A DNA stretch of 64,000 nt from NVTR01 sp036480115 (GTDB lineage Bacteria; Pseudomonadota; Alphaproteobacteria; Rhodobacterales; Rhodobacteraceae). The DNA lies in contig CBDDAE010000001.1 in NCBI GenBank assembly GCA_965224795.1, positions 186,001 through 250,000 on the forward strand. The letters run 5' to 3'. Of the stretch, positions 9,422-17,337 are shown one piece after another. The translations under genes were made by a program, and so were the position numbers. Each line of letters opens with the position of its first letter. Positions within the stretch are counted from its first letter, which is position 1. Under the pieces are notes generated by a model. That model was not told the DNA's origin. It saw only the letters and a program-made list of their open reading frames with translations, and did no database searches.

Positions 9422-9874
9422 ATGACTGCCGAGACAACCAGCGCTGATATTGAGCTTATTCAAAAAATTCTGCCGCATCGGTACCCGTTTCTTTTGGTCG
9501 ATAAGGTCGAAGATATCGTGCCCAACAAGTCAGCGGTTGGCTTTAAGAATGTCACTTTTAATGAACCCCATTTTCAGGGTCATTTCCCCGGCACACCTAT
9601 CATGCCCGGCGTCACTATCATTGAAGCTATGGCGCAAACTGCCGGTGTCATGGTCGGAAAATCCCTGGGGCTAACCGACGGTAACCTTTTGATTTACTTT
9701 ATGACAATCTCAAACGCCAAGTTTCGACGCAAGGTCGTGCCCGGCGACGTCCTAAAAATGCACATCGAAACCCTGCGGGGGGGATCAAAGGTCTGGAAAT
9801 TTTCTGGCCGCGCTGAGGTGGACGGTGAACTTGCAGCATCGGCAGAATTTACAGCCATGATGGACATTAAATAG
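9422..9874 (+). CDS. fabZ: 3-hydroxyacyl-ACP dehydratase
   Basis: FabZ dehydrates 3-hydroxyacyl-ACP in fatty-acid elongation and competes with lipid A synthesis for the hydroxyacyl-ACP pool. The hot-dog fold active site is visible: GHFPGTPIMPGV with catalytic His54, and IIEAMAQ with Glu68. The start at 9422 follows AAGGATGCTGC and gives 150 aa, the family length; an ATG at 9380 would add 14 unlikely residues. It precedes lpxA as in most Gram-negatives. No lpxD lies between skp and fabZ. Confidence 0.96.
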   Translation: MTAETTSADIELIQKILPHRYPFLLVDKVEDIVPNKSAVGFKNVTFNEPHFQGHFPGTPIMPGVTIIEAMAQTAGVMVGKSLGLTDGNLLIYFMTISNAKFRRKVVPGDVLKMHIETLRGGSKVWKFSGRAEVDGELAASAEFTAMMDIK

Positions 9875-9881
9875 GCCCCTG

Positions 9882-10679
9882 ATGGCAATTCACCCCAAAG
9901 CCCAGGTCCATTCTTCCAGTGTGATAGAGACGGGCGCTGTAATCGGCAAAGATTGCGTGGTTGGACCATTTTGCAGCGTGGGTCCCCATGTGGTTTTGGC
10001 CGAAGGCGTACAGCTCAAAAGCCATGTTGTCGTAACTGGGCACACCGAAGTCGGCGAGGACAGCGTAATTTTCCCGTTTGCCGTGATCGGAGAGGACCCC
10101 CAGGATCTGAAGTTCAAGGGCGAACAAACCCGTTTGGTCATTGGCAAACGCAACCGTATTCGTGAAGGGGCGACGTTAAACGTTGGCACCGAAGGCGGCG
10201 GCGGTGTCACAAAGGTTGGCGATGATTGTCTGATTATGACAGGGGCCCATATTGCCCATGACGCCCAGGTGGGCAACCGGGTGGTGATGGCCAATCAGGC
10301 TGCCCTAGCTGGGCACTGTATTGTGGGCGATGATGTGATCATTGGCGGTCTGTCGGGCATCCATCAATTTGTACGCCTGGGAAAAGGCGCAATCATTGGT
10401 GCCGTGACCATGGTGACCAGTGATGTCATACCTTATGGTATGGTTCAGGCAACACGGGGCAGTCTTAAAGGGCTAAATCTGACAGGTCTGAAAAGAAGCG
10501 GCGTATCGCGTCAGGATATTTCGGTAATTCGGGCGGCCTACAAGGCGCTATCGCACGGTGATGGCAGCTTTCAGGACCGTGCCAAAATATTAGCGGATGA
10601 GACGGAAAACGAATATGTACGCGAAATGGTTGATTTCATTTTGGCCGGCTCAGACCGGTCATTCCTGACGCCAAGTTAG
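9882..10679 (+). CDS. lpxA: UDP-N-acetylglucosamine acyltransferase
   Basis: LpxA adds a 3-hydroxyacyl chain to UDP-GlcNAc, the first step of lipid A synthesis. The 265-residue sequence is dominated by left-handed beta-helix hexapeptide repeats, starting with IHPKAQVHSSSVIETGAVIG. The catalytic histidine region reads GAHIAHDAQVGN (about residue 122), followed by ANQAALAGHCIVGD and the QFVRLGKGAIIG segment of the family. A helical C-terminal domain follows. It lies 7 bp after fabZ and 7 bp before lpxI. Confidence 0.97.
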   Translation: MAIHPKAQVHSSSVIETGAVIGKDCVVGPFCSVGPHVVLAEGVQLKSHVVVTGHTEVGEDSVIFPFAVIGEDPQDLKFKGEQTRLVIGKRNRIREGATLNVGTEGGGGVTKVGDDCLIMTGAHIAHDAQVGNRVVMANQAALAGHCIVGDDVIIGGLSGIHQFVRLGKGAIIGAVTMVTSDVIPYGMVQATRGSLKGLNLTGLKRSGVSRQDISVIRAAYKALSHGDGSFQDRAKILADETENEYVREMVDFILAGSDRSFLTPS

Positions 10680-10686
10680 GAAATCC

Positions 10687-11484
10687 ATGTTGGCATTGTT
10701 TGCAGGTCAGGGCCGCTTGCCTGTCATCTTGACCCAAAGACTGGCAGCAGACAACAGCCGCTTTGGCGTGTTTCAAATGCGCGATCACCCGTTCGAAAAC
10801 CCCGACAATCTGCCGGTGCAAACCTTTCGGATCGAACAGCTTGGAAGTCTGATAGATCAGGTGGTTTCCCAAGGTTACACAAGTGTTTGTTTTGCAGGCT
10901 CAATAGCACGTCCAAGCATCAACCCAGATCAAGTGGACCAAGCCACTTTGCCCCTTGTCGAAAGGCTGAAACAAGCCATTGGTTCGGGCGATGACGGGGC
11001 ATTGCGCTTGGTTTTGGCCCTATTTACAGAACGCGGTTTAACGGTTCAGACGGCGCAGGAAATTGCGCCAGAGCTTTTGCCAGCGGCTGGTGTTTTAACC
11101 AAAACAGCGCCGGATCAATTGCACTTGGATGATCTACCGCTAGGCTGGAACACGCTGACAAAACAGGGCCAAGCCGATTTGGGTCAGGCCTGTGTCATTT
11201 CCCACGGCAGGCTTTTGGCAAAAGAAGACCAAACTGGCACGGATGCCATGTTGGCCAGTTCCCAATCCATTACAGGCGGCTTCCTATTCAAAGGACCAAA
11301 ACCTGATCAGGATCGCCGGGTTGATATGCCAACAATTGGGGTAAACACCGTGGCCGGCGCTATCAAAGCCGGCTTGCAAGGCATTGTCGTTGCGCGCGCG
11401 GGAGTGTTGATCCTTGATCTGCCCAAAGTGATTGCCGCCTGTGACAAAGCTGAATTATTCCTTTTAGTAACGGACCAACCCTGA
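10687..11484 (+). CDS. lpxI: UDP-2,3-diacylglucosamine pyrophosphatase LpxI
   Basis: LpxI hydrolyses UDP-2,3-diacylglucosamine to lipid X and UMP in the cytosol; in alphaproteobacteria it replaces the unrelated LpxH. The 265-residue protein starts LALFAGQGRLPVIL and contains GVNTVAGAIKAGLQGIVVARAGVLILD near the end, both diagnostic of this (former DUF1009) family. It lies between lpxA and lpxB. The stop overlaps the lpxB ATG (TGATG). Confidence 0.94.
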   Translation: MLALFAGQGRLPVILTQRLAADNSRFGVFQMRDHPFENPDNLPVQTFRIEQLGSLIDQVVSQGYTSVCFAGSIARPSINPDQVDQATLPLVERLKQAIGSGDDGALRLVLALFTERGLTVQTAQEIAPELLPAAGVLTKTAPDQLHLDDLPLGWNTLTKQGQADLGQACVISHGRLLAKEDQTGTDAMLASSQSITGGFLFKGPKPDQDRRVDMPTIGVNTVAGAIKAGLQGIVVARAGVLILDLPKVIAACDKAELFLLVTDQP

Positions 11485-12653
11485 TGCGGGTGTTCCTAAT
11501 TGCAGGGGAATTGTCCGGCGACAAACTGGGCGCGGCGCTGATGAAAGGGCTGGTCGACCTACATGGGGATGTAACGTTCGAAGGTGTCGGCGGCCCCCAG
11601 ATGCAGGCGCTTGGGCTAAGCAGTCAGTTTGATATGTCGGAACTTTCAGTCATGGGGCTGGTAGAAATACTGCCAAAATACCGACAGTTAAAACGCCGGA
11701 TTACACAGACAGCGAAGGCCATATTACAAAGCCAGCCGGATGTTTTGATCACAATCGATAGTCCGGATTTTTGCTTGCGAGTGGCACGTAAGGTGAAACA
11801 GGAAAGCAATATACGCACCGTCCATTATGTTGCCCCTTCGGTTTGGGCATGGCGACCTGGACGCGCTGCAAAGATGGCGCCGTATATTGATCAGGTTTTG
11901 GCTCTGTTGCCGTTTGAAGTGCCTTTTATGGAAACCGTCGGGATGCGCTGTGATTTTGTTGGTCATCCGGTTGTTGCTGAACCTGTTGTCTCAGCGGCAC
12001 AAGTGGCCAGGTTTCGCGCAAAACATATCTTTGGGGATGCGCCTGTGTTGCTGGTTTTACCCGGCAGTCGGCGCACAGAAGTAACGCGCCTTAGTCCTGT
12101 ATTTGGCGACGTTTTGGGCAAAATATTGACCAGCAATCCGACATTGAAAATAGTTGTGCCAGCCGCCGCACCCGTGGTGGCGCTTGTGCAAGACCTTGCG
12201 AAAAACTGGCCGGGTAGTCCACTGGTGCTAGATCCCCGTGATCAATCGGCGTCCGATGCCGAAGACAGTAAACGGGTGGCATTTAAGGCGGCGAATATTG
12301 CGTTGGCCGCTTCTGGAACCGTTTCACTAGAACTAGCCGCCGCGGCTACGCCCATGGTCATCGCCTATGATATGAATTGGTTAAGCTGGCAGATCATGTC
12401 GCGAATGGCAAAAATTGACACAGTTACACTGGTCAATCTTATCACTGACAGCCGCACTATTCCTGAATTTTTGGGGCCGGAGTGTCAGCCTGACGCTATC
12501 GCAGCGGCCTTAAACGGATTGCTGAAAAATGCGGATCAACGCCAACGCCAAGTTGACGCCATGGCGACGACGATGACGGCACTTGGATCAGGTAATACTG
12601 CGCCCGGTCACCGGGCCGCGCAGGCGGTTATCGACGGGTTGGTTAATACTTAG
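11484..12653 (+). CDS. lpxB: lipid A disaccharide synthase
   Basis: LpxB is a GT19 glycosyltransferase joining lipid X and UDP-2,3-diacylglucosamine to the tetraacyl disaccharide. The sequence begins RVFLIAGELSGDKLGAALM, with the SGD motif, and contains HYVAPSVWAWRPGRA and LVLPGSRRTEV, all family hallmarks; the donor-site region ALAASGTVSLELA is also clear. Length is 389 aa, normal. It ends the envelope/lipid A run and is convergent with mnmA, only 9 bp away. Confidence 0.96.
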   Translation: MRVFLIAGELSGDKLGAALMKGLVDLHGDVTFEGVGGPQMQALGLSSQFDMSELSVMGLVEILPKYRQLKRRITQTAKAILQSQPDVLITIDSPDFCLRVARKVKQESNIRTVHYVAPSVWAWRPGRAAKMAPYIDQVLALLPFEVPFMETVGMRCDFVGHPVVAEPVVSAAQVARFRAKHIFGDAPVLLVLPGSRRTEVTRLSPVFGDVLGKILTSNPTLKIVVPAAAPVVALVQDLAKNWPGSPLVLDPRDQSASDAEDSKRVAFKAANIALAASGTVSLELAAAATPMVIAYDMNWLSWQIMSRMAKIDTVTLVNLITDSRTIPEFLGPECQPDAIAAALNGLLKNADQRQRQVDAMATTMTALGSGNTAPGHRAAQAVIDGLVNT

Positions 12654-12662
12654 CCAAAACGA

Positions 12663-13808
12663 CTAACCTGCCCATATCCAACCACCACCAAAGACCCGGC
12701 CACCTTCGGGCGCATAGAATACGCAGGCCTGGCCGGGGCTGACGCCTTCTTCCGGCTGCAGCAATTCCACCACGGCCTGATTGGGTCCACAGGGACGCAG
12801 TATCGCGTCACGCGGTGGTCGGGTCGAACGCACCCGGACTTTCAGTGGCCATTCCTTGCGGCTGTCCATCGGTTCTGAACCTAACCAGTTGACCTCGCGC
12901 ACCGACACCAGACGGGTTTCAAGCAATTCTTTAGGGCCAACAATGACACGACGTGCGTCCACATCCAGTTTCACCACATAAAGCGGGTCTTGCAACCCGC
13001 CAATCCCCAGCCCACGGCGTTGACCAATCGTGTAATGGATCACCCCACGATGACCGCCCAACACAGTGCCATTCACATCAACGATATCCCCCGGTTCAGC
13101 AGCGCCGGGGCGTAATTTTTCAATCAAAGCTGCATAATTCCCGTCCGGTACAAAACAGATGTCCTGACTGTCCGGCTTATCGGCCACAGACAGCCCATAT
13201 TTAGTCGCCAATTCACGGGTTTCAGATTTGTTTTTTAAATGGCCCAGTGGAAATCGCAGATAGTCCAGTTGATCCTGGGTCGTTGAAAACAGAAAATAGC
13301 TTTGGTCACGCACCGCATCAGCGGCCATGTGCAATTGGGCACCATCTGGTCCCATTTTGCGTTGGATATAGTGTCCGGTCGCCATGCAATCGGCGTCCAG
13401 ATCACGGGCCGTTTGCATCAGGTCCTGAAACTTGACCCGCTCATTACAACGAATACAGGGGACCGGCGTGGCCCCGGCCAGATAACTATCGGCAAATTCA
13501 TCAATGACAGCGTCTTTGAATACGTTTTCGTAATCCAGCACATAATGCGGAAATCCCATTTCCTCGGCCACGCGACGCGCGTCATGGATATCACGCCCGG
13601 CGCAACAGGCCCCGGTTTTGGCAAAAGCCGCGCCGTGGTCATATAGCTGCAAAGTGATTCCAACCACATCATAGCCTTCGCGTGATAGTTCCGCCGCCAC
13701 GACCGAGCTATCGACCCCCCCCGACATGGCCACAACCACGCGCGTATCACCCGGTGCTTTTTCAAAACCCAGTGAATTCATCGCAATTGCTTTAGAATCA
13801 AGCGCCAT
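12663..13808 (-). CDS. mnmA: tRNA-specific 2-thiouridylase
   Basis: MnmA installs the 2-thio group of mnm5s2U34 in tRNA for Lys, Glu and Gln, using ATP to adenylate the base and a persulfide sulfur. The PP-loop SGGVDSS is at residues 29-35. The catalytic cysteine pair is present: the first in PVPCIRCN (~130) and the second in DICFVPDG (~225). I prefer the ATG at 13808, with GGCGGGA upstream, over a TTG at 13826 with no clear ribosome-binding site. Length is 381 aa. It is divergent from sciP and convergent with lpxB. Confidence 0.95.
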   Translation of the reverse strand: MALDSKAIAMNSLGFEKAPGDTRVVVAMSGGVDSSVVAAELSREGYDVVGITLQLYDHGAAFAKTGACCAGRDIHDARRVAEEMGFPHYVLDYENVFKDAVIDEFADSYLAGATPVPCIRCNERVKFQDLMQTARDLDADCMATGHYIQRKMGPDGAQLHMAADAVRDQSYFLFSTTQDQLDYLRFPLGHLKNKSETRELATKYGLSVADKPDSQDICFVPDGNYAALIEKLRPGAAEPGDIVDVNGTVLGGHRGVIHYTIGQRRGLGIGGLQDPLYVVKLDVDARRVIVGPKELLETRLVSVREVNWLGSEPMDSRKEWPLKVRVRSTRPPRDAILRPCGPNQAVVELLQPEEGVSPGQACVFYAPEGGRVFGGGWIWAG

Positions 13809-13929
13809 TTGTCCCGCCAATATCAAGGTCTGTCAGAATATAGGAAAATGCGAACTACTCTCAAGGGGCAGTTTCATTTTGCATTAAACATGCTGACCAA
13901 TACTTGCCAGATACATGAGGGGTAAGGAT

Positions 13930-14208
13930 ATGTATTTGAAAAAGATAGACGGCCCGCGCGCCGTAACACTGCCTGACGGCAGCGCAATGACACAGGCTGA
14001 TTTGCCACCAGTAAAGACTAGAAGATGGGTCGCCAGCCGAAAAGCTGCTGTTGTTAAGGGTATTTTGGCTGGATTAATCACAGAAACCGAAGCCAAATCC
14101 AGATGGTCCCTTAGCGAAGGCGAACTGGATGAATGGCTGTTTGCCGTGCAAAACCACGGTATTGGGGCGCTAAAAACCACGATGGTACAAAAGTATCGAC
14201 AACCTTAA
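13930..14208 (+). CDS. sciP: SciP-like CtrA inhibitory protein (DUF1153)
   Basis: In Caulobacter, SciP binds CtrA and blocks transcription activation at CtrA-dependent promoters. This 92-residue protein has the family pattern: GPRAVTLPDGSAMTQADLPP at the N-terminus, then TRRWVASRKAAVVKGILAGLIT and a helix-turn-helix-like segment (EAKSRWSLSEGELDEW). The ATG at 13930 has a strong ribosome-binding site (GAGGGGTAAGGAT); an in-frame ATG at 13915 is less well placed. It sits 93 bp upstream of ctrA in the same direction, which strengthens the functional link. Identity is clear by family; its action here is inferred. Confidence 0.9.
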   Translation: MYLKKIDGPRAVTLPDGSAMTQADLPPVKTRRWVASRKAAVVKGILAGLITETEAKSRWSLSEGELDEWLFAVQNHGIGALKTTMVQKYRQP

Positions 14209-14225
14209 GTTGTATTTGCTATTAT

Positions 14226-14253
14226 TTAACTTTGGTAACGAGCAGTTAACCAT
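14226..14253 (+). promoter_or_regulatory. candidate CtrA-binding sites upstream of ctrA
   Basis: TTAA (14226-14229), seven bases, then AACG (14237-14240) resembles the CtrA full site TTAA-N7-TTAA with a degenerate second half. TTAACCAT (14246-14253) matches the reported 8-base CtrA half-site exactly. Both lie 50-75 bp before the ctrA ATG, where autoregulation would act. Inference from motif only. Confidence 0.45.
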
Positions 14254-14301
14254 TCCTGTTCAAGATCAAAATTGAAGTCTGGATTGTAGCGGAGGAATAA
14301 T

Positions 14302-15015
14302 ATGCGCGTCTTGCTGGTAGAGGATGACCCAACCACGTCAAAAAGCATTGAATTAATGCTAACCCACGCAAATCTAAATGTTTATGCGACGGATATGGGG
14401 GAAGAAGGCATCGATCTGGCCAAACTGTATGACTATGATCTGATCCTTTTGGACCTAAATCTGCCTGATATGAACGGTCATGACGTATTGCGCCAACTGC
14501 GTTTGGCAAAGATTGAAACACCGATTCTGATTCTGTCTGGTGAAGACGATACAGAAAATAAAATAAAGGGCTTTGGTTTTGGCGCTGATGATTATCTGAC
14601 CAAACCCTTTCACCGTGAAGAATTGGTCGCCCGTATTCACGCCATTATCCGCCGCTCTAAGGGGCATTCACAGTCGGTCATCACCACTGGTTCTATCGAG
14701 GTTAATCTTGATGCAAAAACCGTCGGGTCTGATGGCAAACCGGTTCATCTGACCGGAAAAGAATACCAAATGCTCGAACTGCTTTCGCTACGTAAAGGTA
14801 CAACACTCACCAAAGAAATGTTCCTAAACCACCTTTATGGTGGAATGGACGAACCTGAATTAAAGATTATCGACGTCTTTATCTGTAAATTGCGCAAGAA
14901 ACTTAGTCAGGCAACGGGTGGCGAATCCTATATCGAAACGGTTTGGGGCAGGGGTTATGTGTTGCGAGATCCCGAGCCTTTGGAACCAAGTCACCAAATT
15001 GCTGTAAGCGCCTAA
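14302..15015 (+). CDS. ctrA: cell cycle response regulator CtrA
   Basis: CtrA is an OmpR-type DNA-binding response regulator controlling cell cycle in Caulobacter, and motility and gene-transfer-agent genes in Rhodobacterales. The receiver domain has the acidic pair VEDDP at residues 6-10, phosphoacceptor Asp51 in LLDLNLPDMNG, and Lys in DDYLTKPF. The winged-helix domain (about 125-230) includes IDVFICKLRKKL and the VWGRGYVLRDP end motif. Length is 237 aa. The C-terminus ends in Val-Ser-Ala; Caulobacter CtrA ends in two alanines used for ClpXP proteolysis, so degradation may differ. A GCGGAGGAAT site precedes the ATG. Confidence 0.97.
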   Translation: MRVLLVEDDPTTSKSIELMLTHANLNVYATDMGEEGIDLAKLYDYDLILLDLNLPDMNGHDVLRQLRLAKIETPILILSGEDDTENKIKGFGFGADDYLTKPFHREELVARIHAIIRRSKGHSQSVITTGSIEVNLDAKTVGSDGKPVHLTGKEYQMLELLSLRKGTTLTKEMFLNHLYGGMDEPELKIIDVFICKLRKKLSQATGGESYIETVWGRGYVLRDPEPLEPSHQIAVSA

Positions 15016-15031
15016 ACGGTTTTCTCCAGCG

Positions 15032-15064
15032 GCACCTCGGGTTTTGGGCAATAGCCCGGGGTGC
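15032..15064 (+). terminator. stem-loop after ctrA (terminator-like, no clear T-tract)
   Basis: GCACCTCGGG (15032-15041) pairs with CCCGGGGTGC (15055-15064), 17 bp behind the ctrA stop. The following bases are TTCGATATCC, so a U-tract is lacking. It may stabilise the ctrA transcript end or act as a weak terminator before ligA. Confidence 0.4.
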
Positions 15065-15195
15065 TTCGATATCCTAGCCATTGCTTGATCTGGCCAATGC
15101 ATTTTCCATTCTGAGAAATTTACAAACAACTTTAGTGGCTCTGGACCTATTACCATGGGGGACCTATCAATCAGTGGGGATGATTGGAGGTTCCG

Positions 15196-17337
15196 GTGGC
15201 AGACAAACACAAGGCAAAAGCCCAAAAACCAGTCAAAAACCTAGACGTTTCTGAAGCAAAAGCCGAATTGAAAAACCTGACCGATACCGTGGCGCGGGCA
15301 AATCTGGCTTACCATGGTGACGATGCTCCTGAAATTACAGACGCCCAATACGACGCGGCCAAACGCCGACTGATCAAAATTGAAGCAACATTTCCGTCTT
15401 TAGCTGATCCGTCCAGCCCCAGCCAAAGCGTAGGGGCACCGGCGCGCGGCGGTTTTGCAAAAATTCGCCATGAAATTCGCCTGCTATCGCTTTCAAATGG
15501 CTTTGATGACGGCGATATCGAAGATTTTGATGACAGCATTCGAAAATATCTGGGACTAGACGACACCCCAATATTCTACACCGCAGAGCCAAAAATTGAC
15601 GGGCTTTCATTGTCCTTGCGATATGAACAGGGGAAATTGGTACAGGCCGCTACACGGGGCGATGGATCAATCGGTGAAAACGTAACTGAAAATGCCCGCA
15701 CAATTAGTGATATCCCAGAAAATATTAAAGACGCCCCTGATATCCTGGAAGTCCGCGGTGAAGTTTACATGGCGCATACAGATTTCACCGCCCTGAATGC
15801 CGCGCAAACTGCTGCGGGTGACAAACCCTTTTCCAATCCTCGCAACGCTGCCGCTGGTTCGCTTCGCCAGTTGGATGCTGGTATAACCCGATCCAGACCA
15901 CTTAGGTTTTTTGCCTATGCCTGGGGGGCGGTTTCTGAACCTCTTGCAGAATCTCAGTTGCAGGCCATCGAACGTCTGCAACAGTTGGGATTTCAAACCA
16001 ATCCCTTCACCGCCCTGTGCCAAGGCCCCGGCGCATTGCTAAAGCAATACCGAAAAATTGAGACCGCCCGGTCCAATCTGGATTACGATATTGACGGCGT
16101 CGTGTACAAAGTGAATGACCTGAACTGGCAGCGCCGACTTGGGTTTCGTTCAACCACACCAAGATGGGCTATAGCCCATAAATTTCCCGCTGAACTGGCA
16201 TGGACGTGGCTTGAAGCCATCGACATTCAGGTGGGCCGCACCGGTGCATTGGCACCTGTTGCCCGCCTGAAACCTGTTACAGTTGGCGGCGTCGTGGTAT
16301 CAAACGCCACACTGCACAACCAAGACTACATTGCCGGGCGCGATTCACAGGGCAATGAAATACGCGGCGGTAAGGACATACGGGTTGGCGATTGGGTTCA
16401 GGTTTACCGCGCTGGCGACGTCATCCCAAAAATAGCCGATGTTGACCTGACCAAACGCCCGGCAAAGGCAAAACCGTTTAAGTTTCCCAAAACATGCCCG
16501 GAATGCGGCTCTGATGCATTGCGCGAAACAGGCGACGCTATCCACCGTTGTATTGGTGGTATGGCCTGTCCTGCTCAGGCGGTCGAAAAGTTAAAGCACT
16601 TTGTTGGCCGATCGGCTTTTGATATTGACGGGCTAGGCGCCAAGCAGATTGAAATGTTCTATCATGATCGTGATTTACCAATCCGTGAACCTGCGGAAAT
16701 TTTCAACCTGTCGCGACGTGATGCAGATAATCTGCCGAAGCTTAAAACCCGGGATGGCTGGGGGGAAAAATCTGCTGAAAACTTGTTTTTAGCAATTGAA
16801 GCCAAGCGCGCCATTCCGCTAAACCGGGTTATTTTCGCCCTTGGTATTCGCCATGTAGGTGAAAATGTTTCCGCACTTTTGGCCCGGCATTACGGTTCAT
16901 GGCTGGAATTTGAGCAGGCAATGACCGCTGCGGCCCGCAGTGAGGGACCGCAATGGGACGAGCTAAATAATATTGATGGGGTCGGTGGTGTCATGGCCGG
17001 TTCACTAACCGCTGCATTTCAACATCCAGCGGAACGCGCCATGATTGATCGTTTGATCAAAGAACTGGATGTACAGGATGCGCCGCAACTTGGGGACATC
17101 CAAAGCCCTGTGGCCGGCAAAATCATTGTATTCACCGGTTCCATGGAAAAAATGACCCGTGCCGAAGCAAAATCCCGGGCCGAAAGCCTGGGGGCGAAAG
17201 TTGCCGGATCAGTTTCTGCAAAAACCAGTTTGGTCGTGGCTGGGCCGGGGGCCGGTTCAAAGTCGAAAAAGGCAGCAGAACTTGGCGTTGAAACCATAGA
17301 CGAAGATGCCTGGATCGCCCTGATCGGTGAGCCATGA
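15196..17337 (+). CDS. ligA: NAD-dependent DNA ligase
   Basis: LigA seals nicks during replication and repair. Domains run in the usual order: Ia/adenylation with the active-site Lys133 in AEPKIDGLSL, OB fold, a four-Cys zinc finger (CPECG ... CIGG ... CPAQ, about residues 430-465), helix-hairpin-helix repeats (~510-620) and a C-terminal BRCT domain (~635-713, starting GKIIVFTGSM). Start is the GTG at 15196, five bases after a perfect GGAGG; a TTG at 15184 overlaps that ribosome-binding site. The ATGA overlap with recG indicates coupling. Confidence 0.96.
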   Translation: MADKHKAKAQKPVKNLDVSEAKAELKNLTDTVARANLAYHGDDAPEITDAQYDAAKRRLIKIEATFPSLADPSSPSQSVGAPARGGFAKIRHEIRLLSLSNGFDDGDIEDFDDSIRKYLGLDDTPIFYTAEPKIDGLSLSLRYEQGKLVQAATRGDGSIGENVTENARTISDIPENIKDAPDILEVRGEVYMAHTDFTALNAAQTAAGDKPFSNPRNAAAGSLRQLDAGITRSRPLRFFAYAWGAVSEPLAESQLQAIERLQQLGFQTNPFTALCQGPGALLKQYRKIETARSNLDYDIDGVVYKVNDLNWQRRLGFRSTTPRWAIAHKFPAELAWTWLEAIDIQVGRTGALAPVARLKPVTVGGVVVSNATLHNQDYIAGRDSQGNEIRGGKDIRVGDWVQVYRAGDVIPKIADVDLTKRPAKAKPFKFPKTCPECGSDALRETGDAIHRCIGGMACPAQAVEKLKHFVGRSAFDIDGLGAKQIEMFYHDRDLPIREPAEIFNLSRRDADNLPKLKTRDGWGEKSAENLFLAIEAKRAIPLNRVIFALGIRHVGENVSALLARHYGSWLEFEQAMTAAARSEGPQWDELNNIDGVGGVMAGSLTAAFQHPAERAMIDRLIKELDVQDAPQLGDIQSPVAGKIIVFTGSMEKMTRAEAKSRAESLGAKVAGSVSAKTSLVVAGPGAGSKSKKAAELGVETIDEDAWIALIGEP

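Noticed and set aside
13826..13828. TTG start for mnmA
   Set aside because: No ribosome-binding site before it, while GGCGGGA precedes the ATG at 13808.
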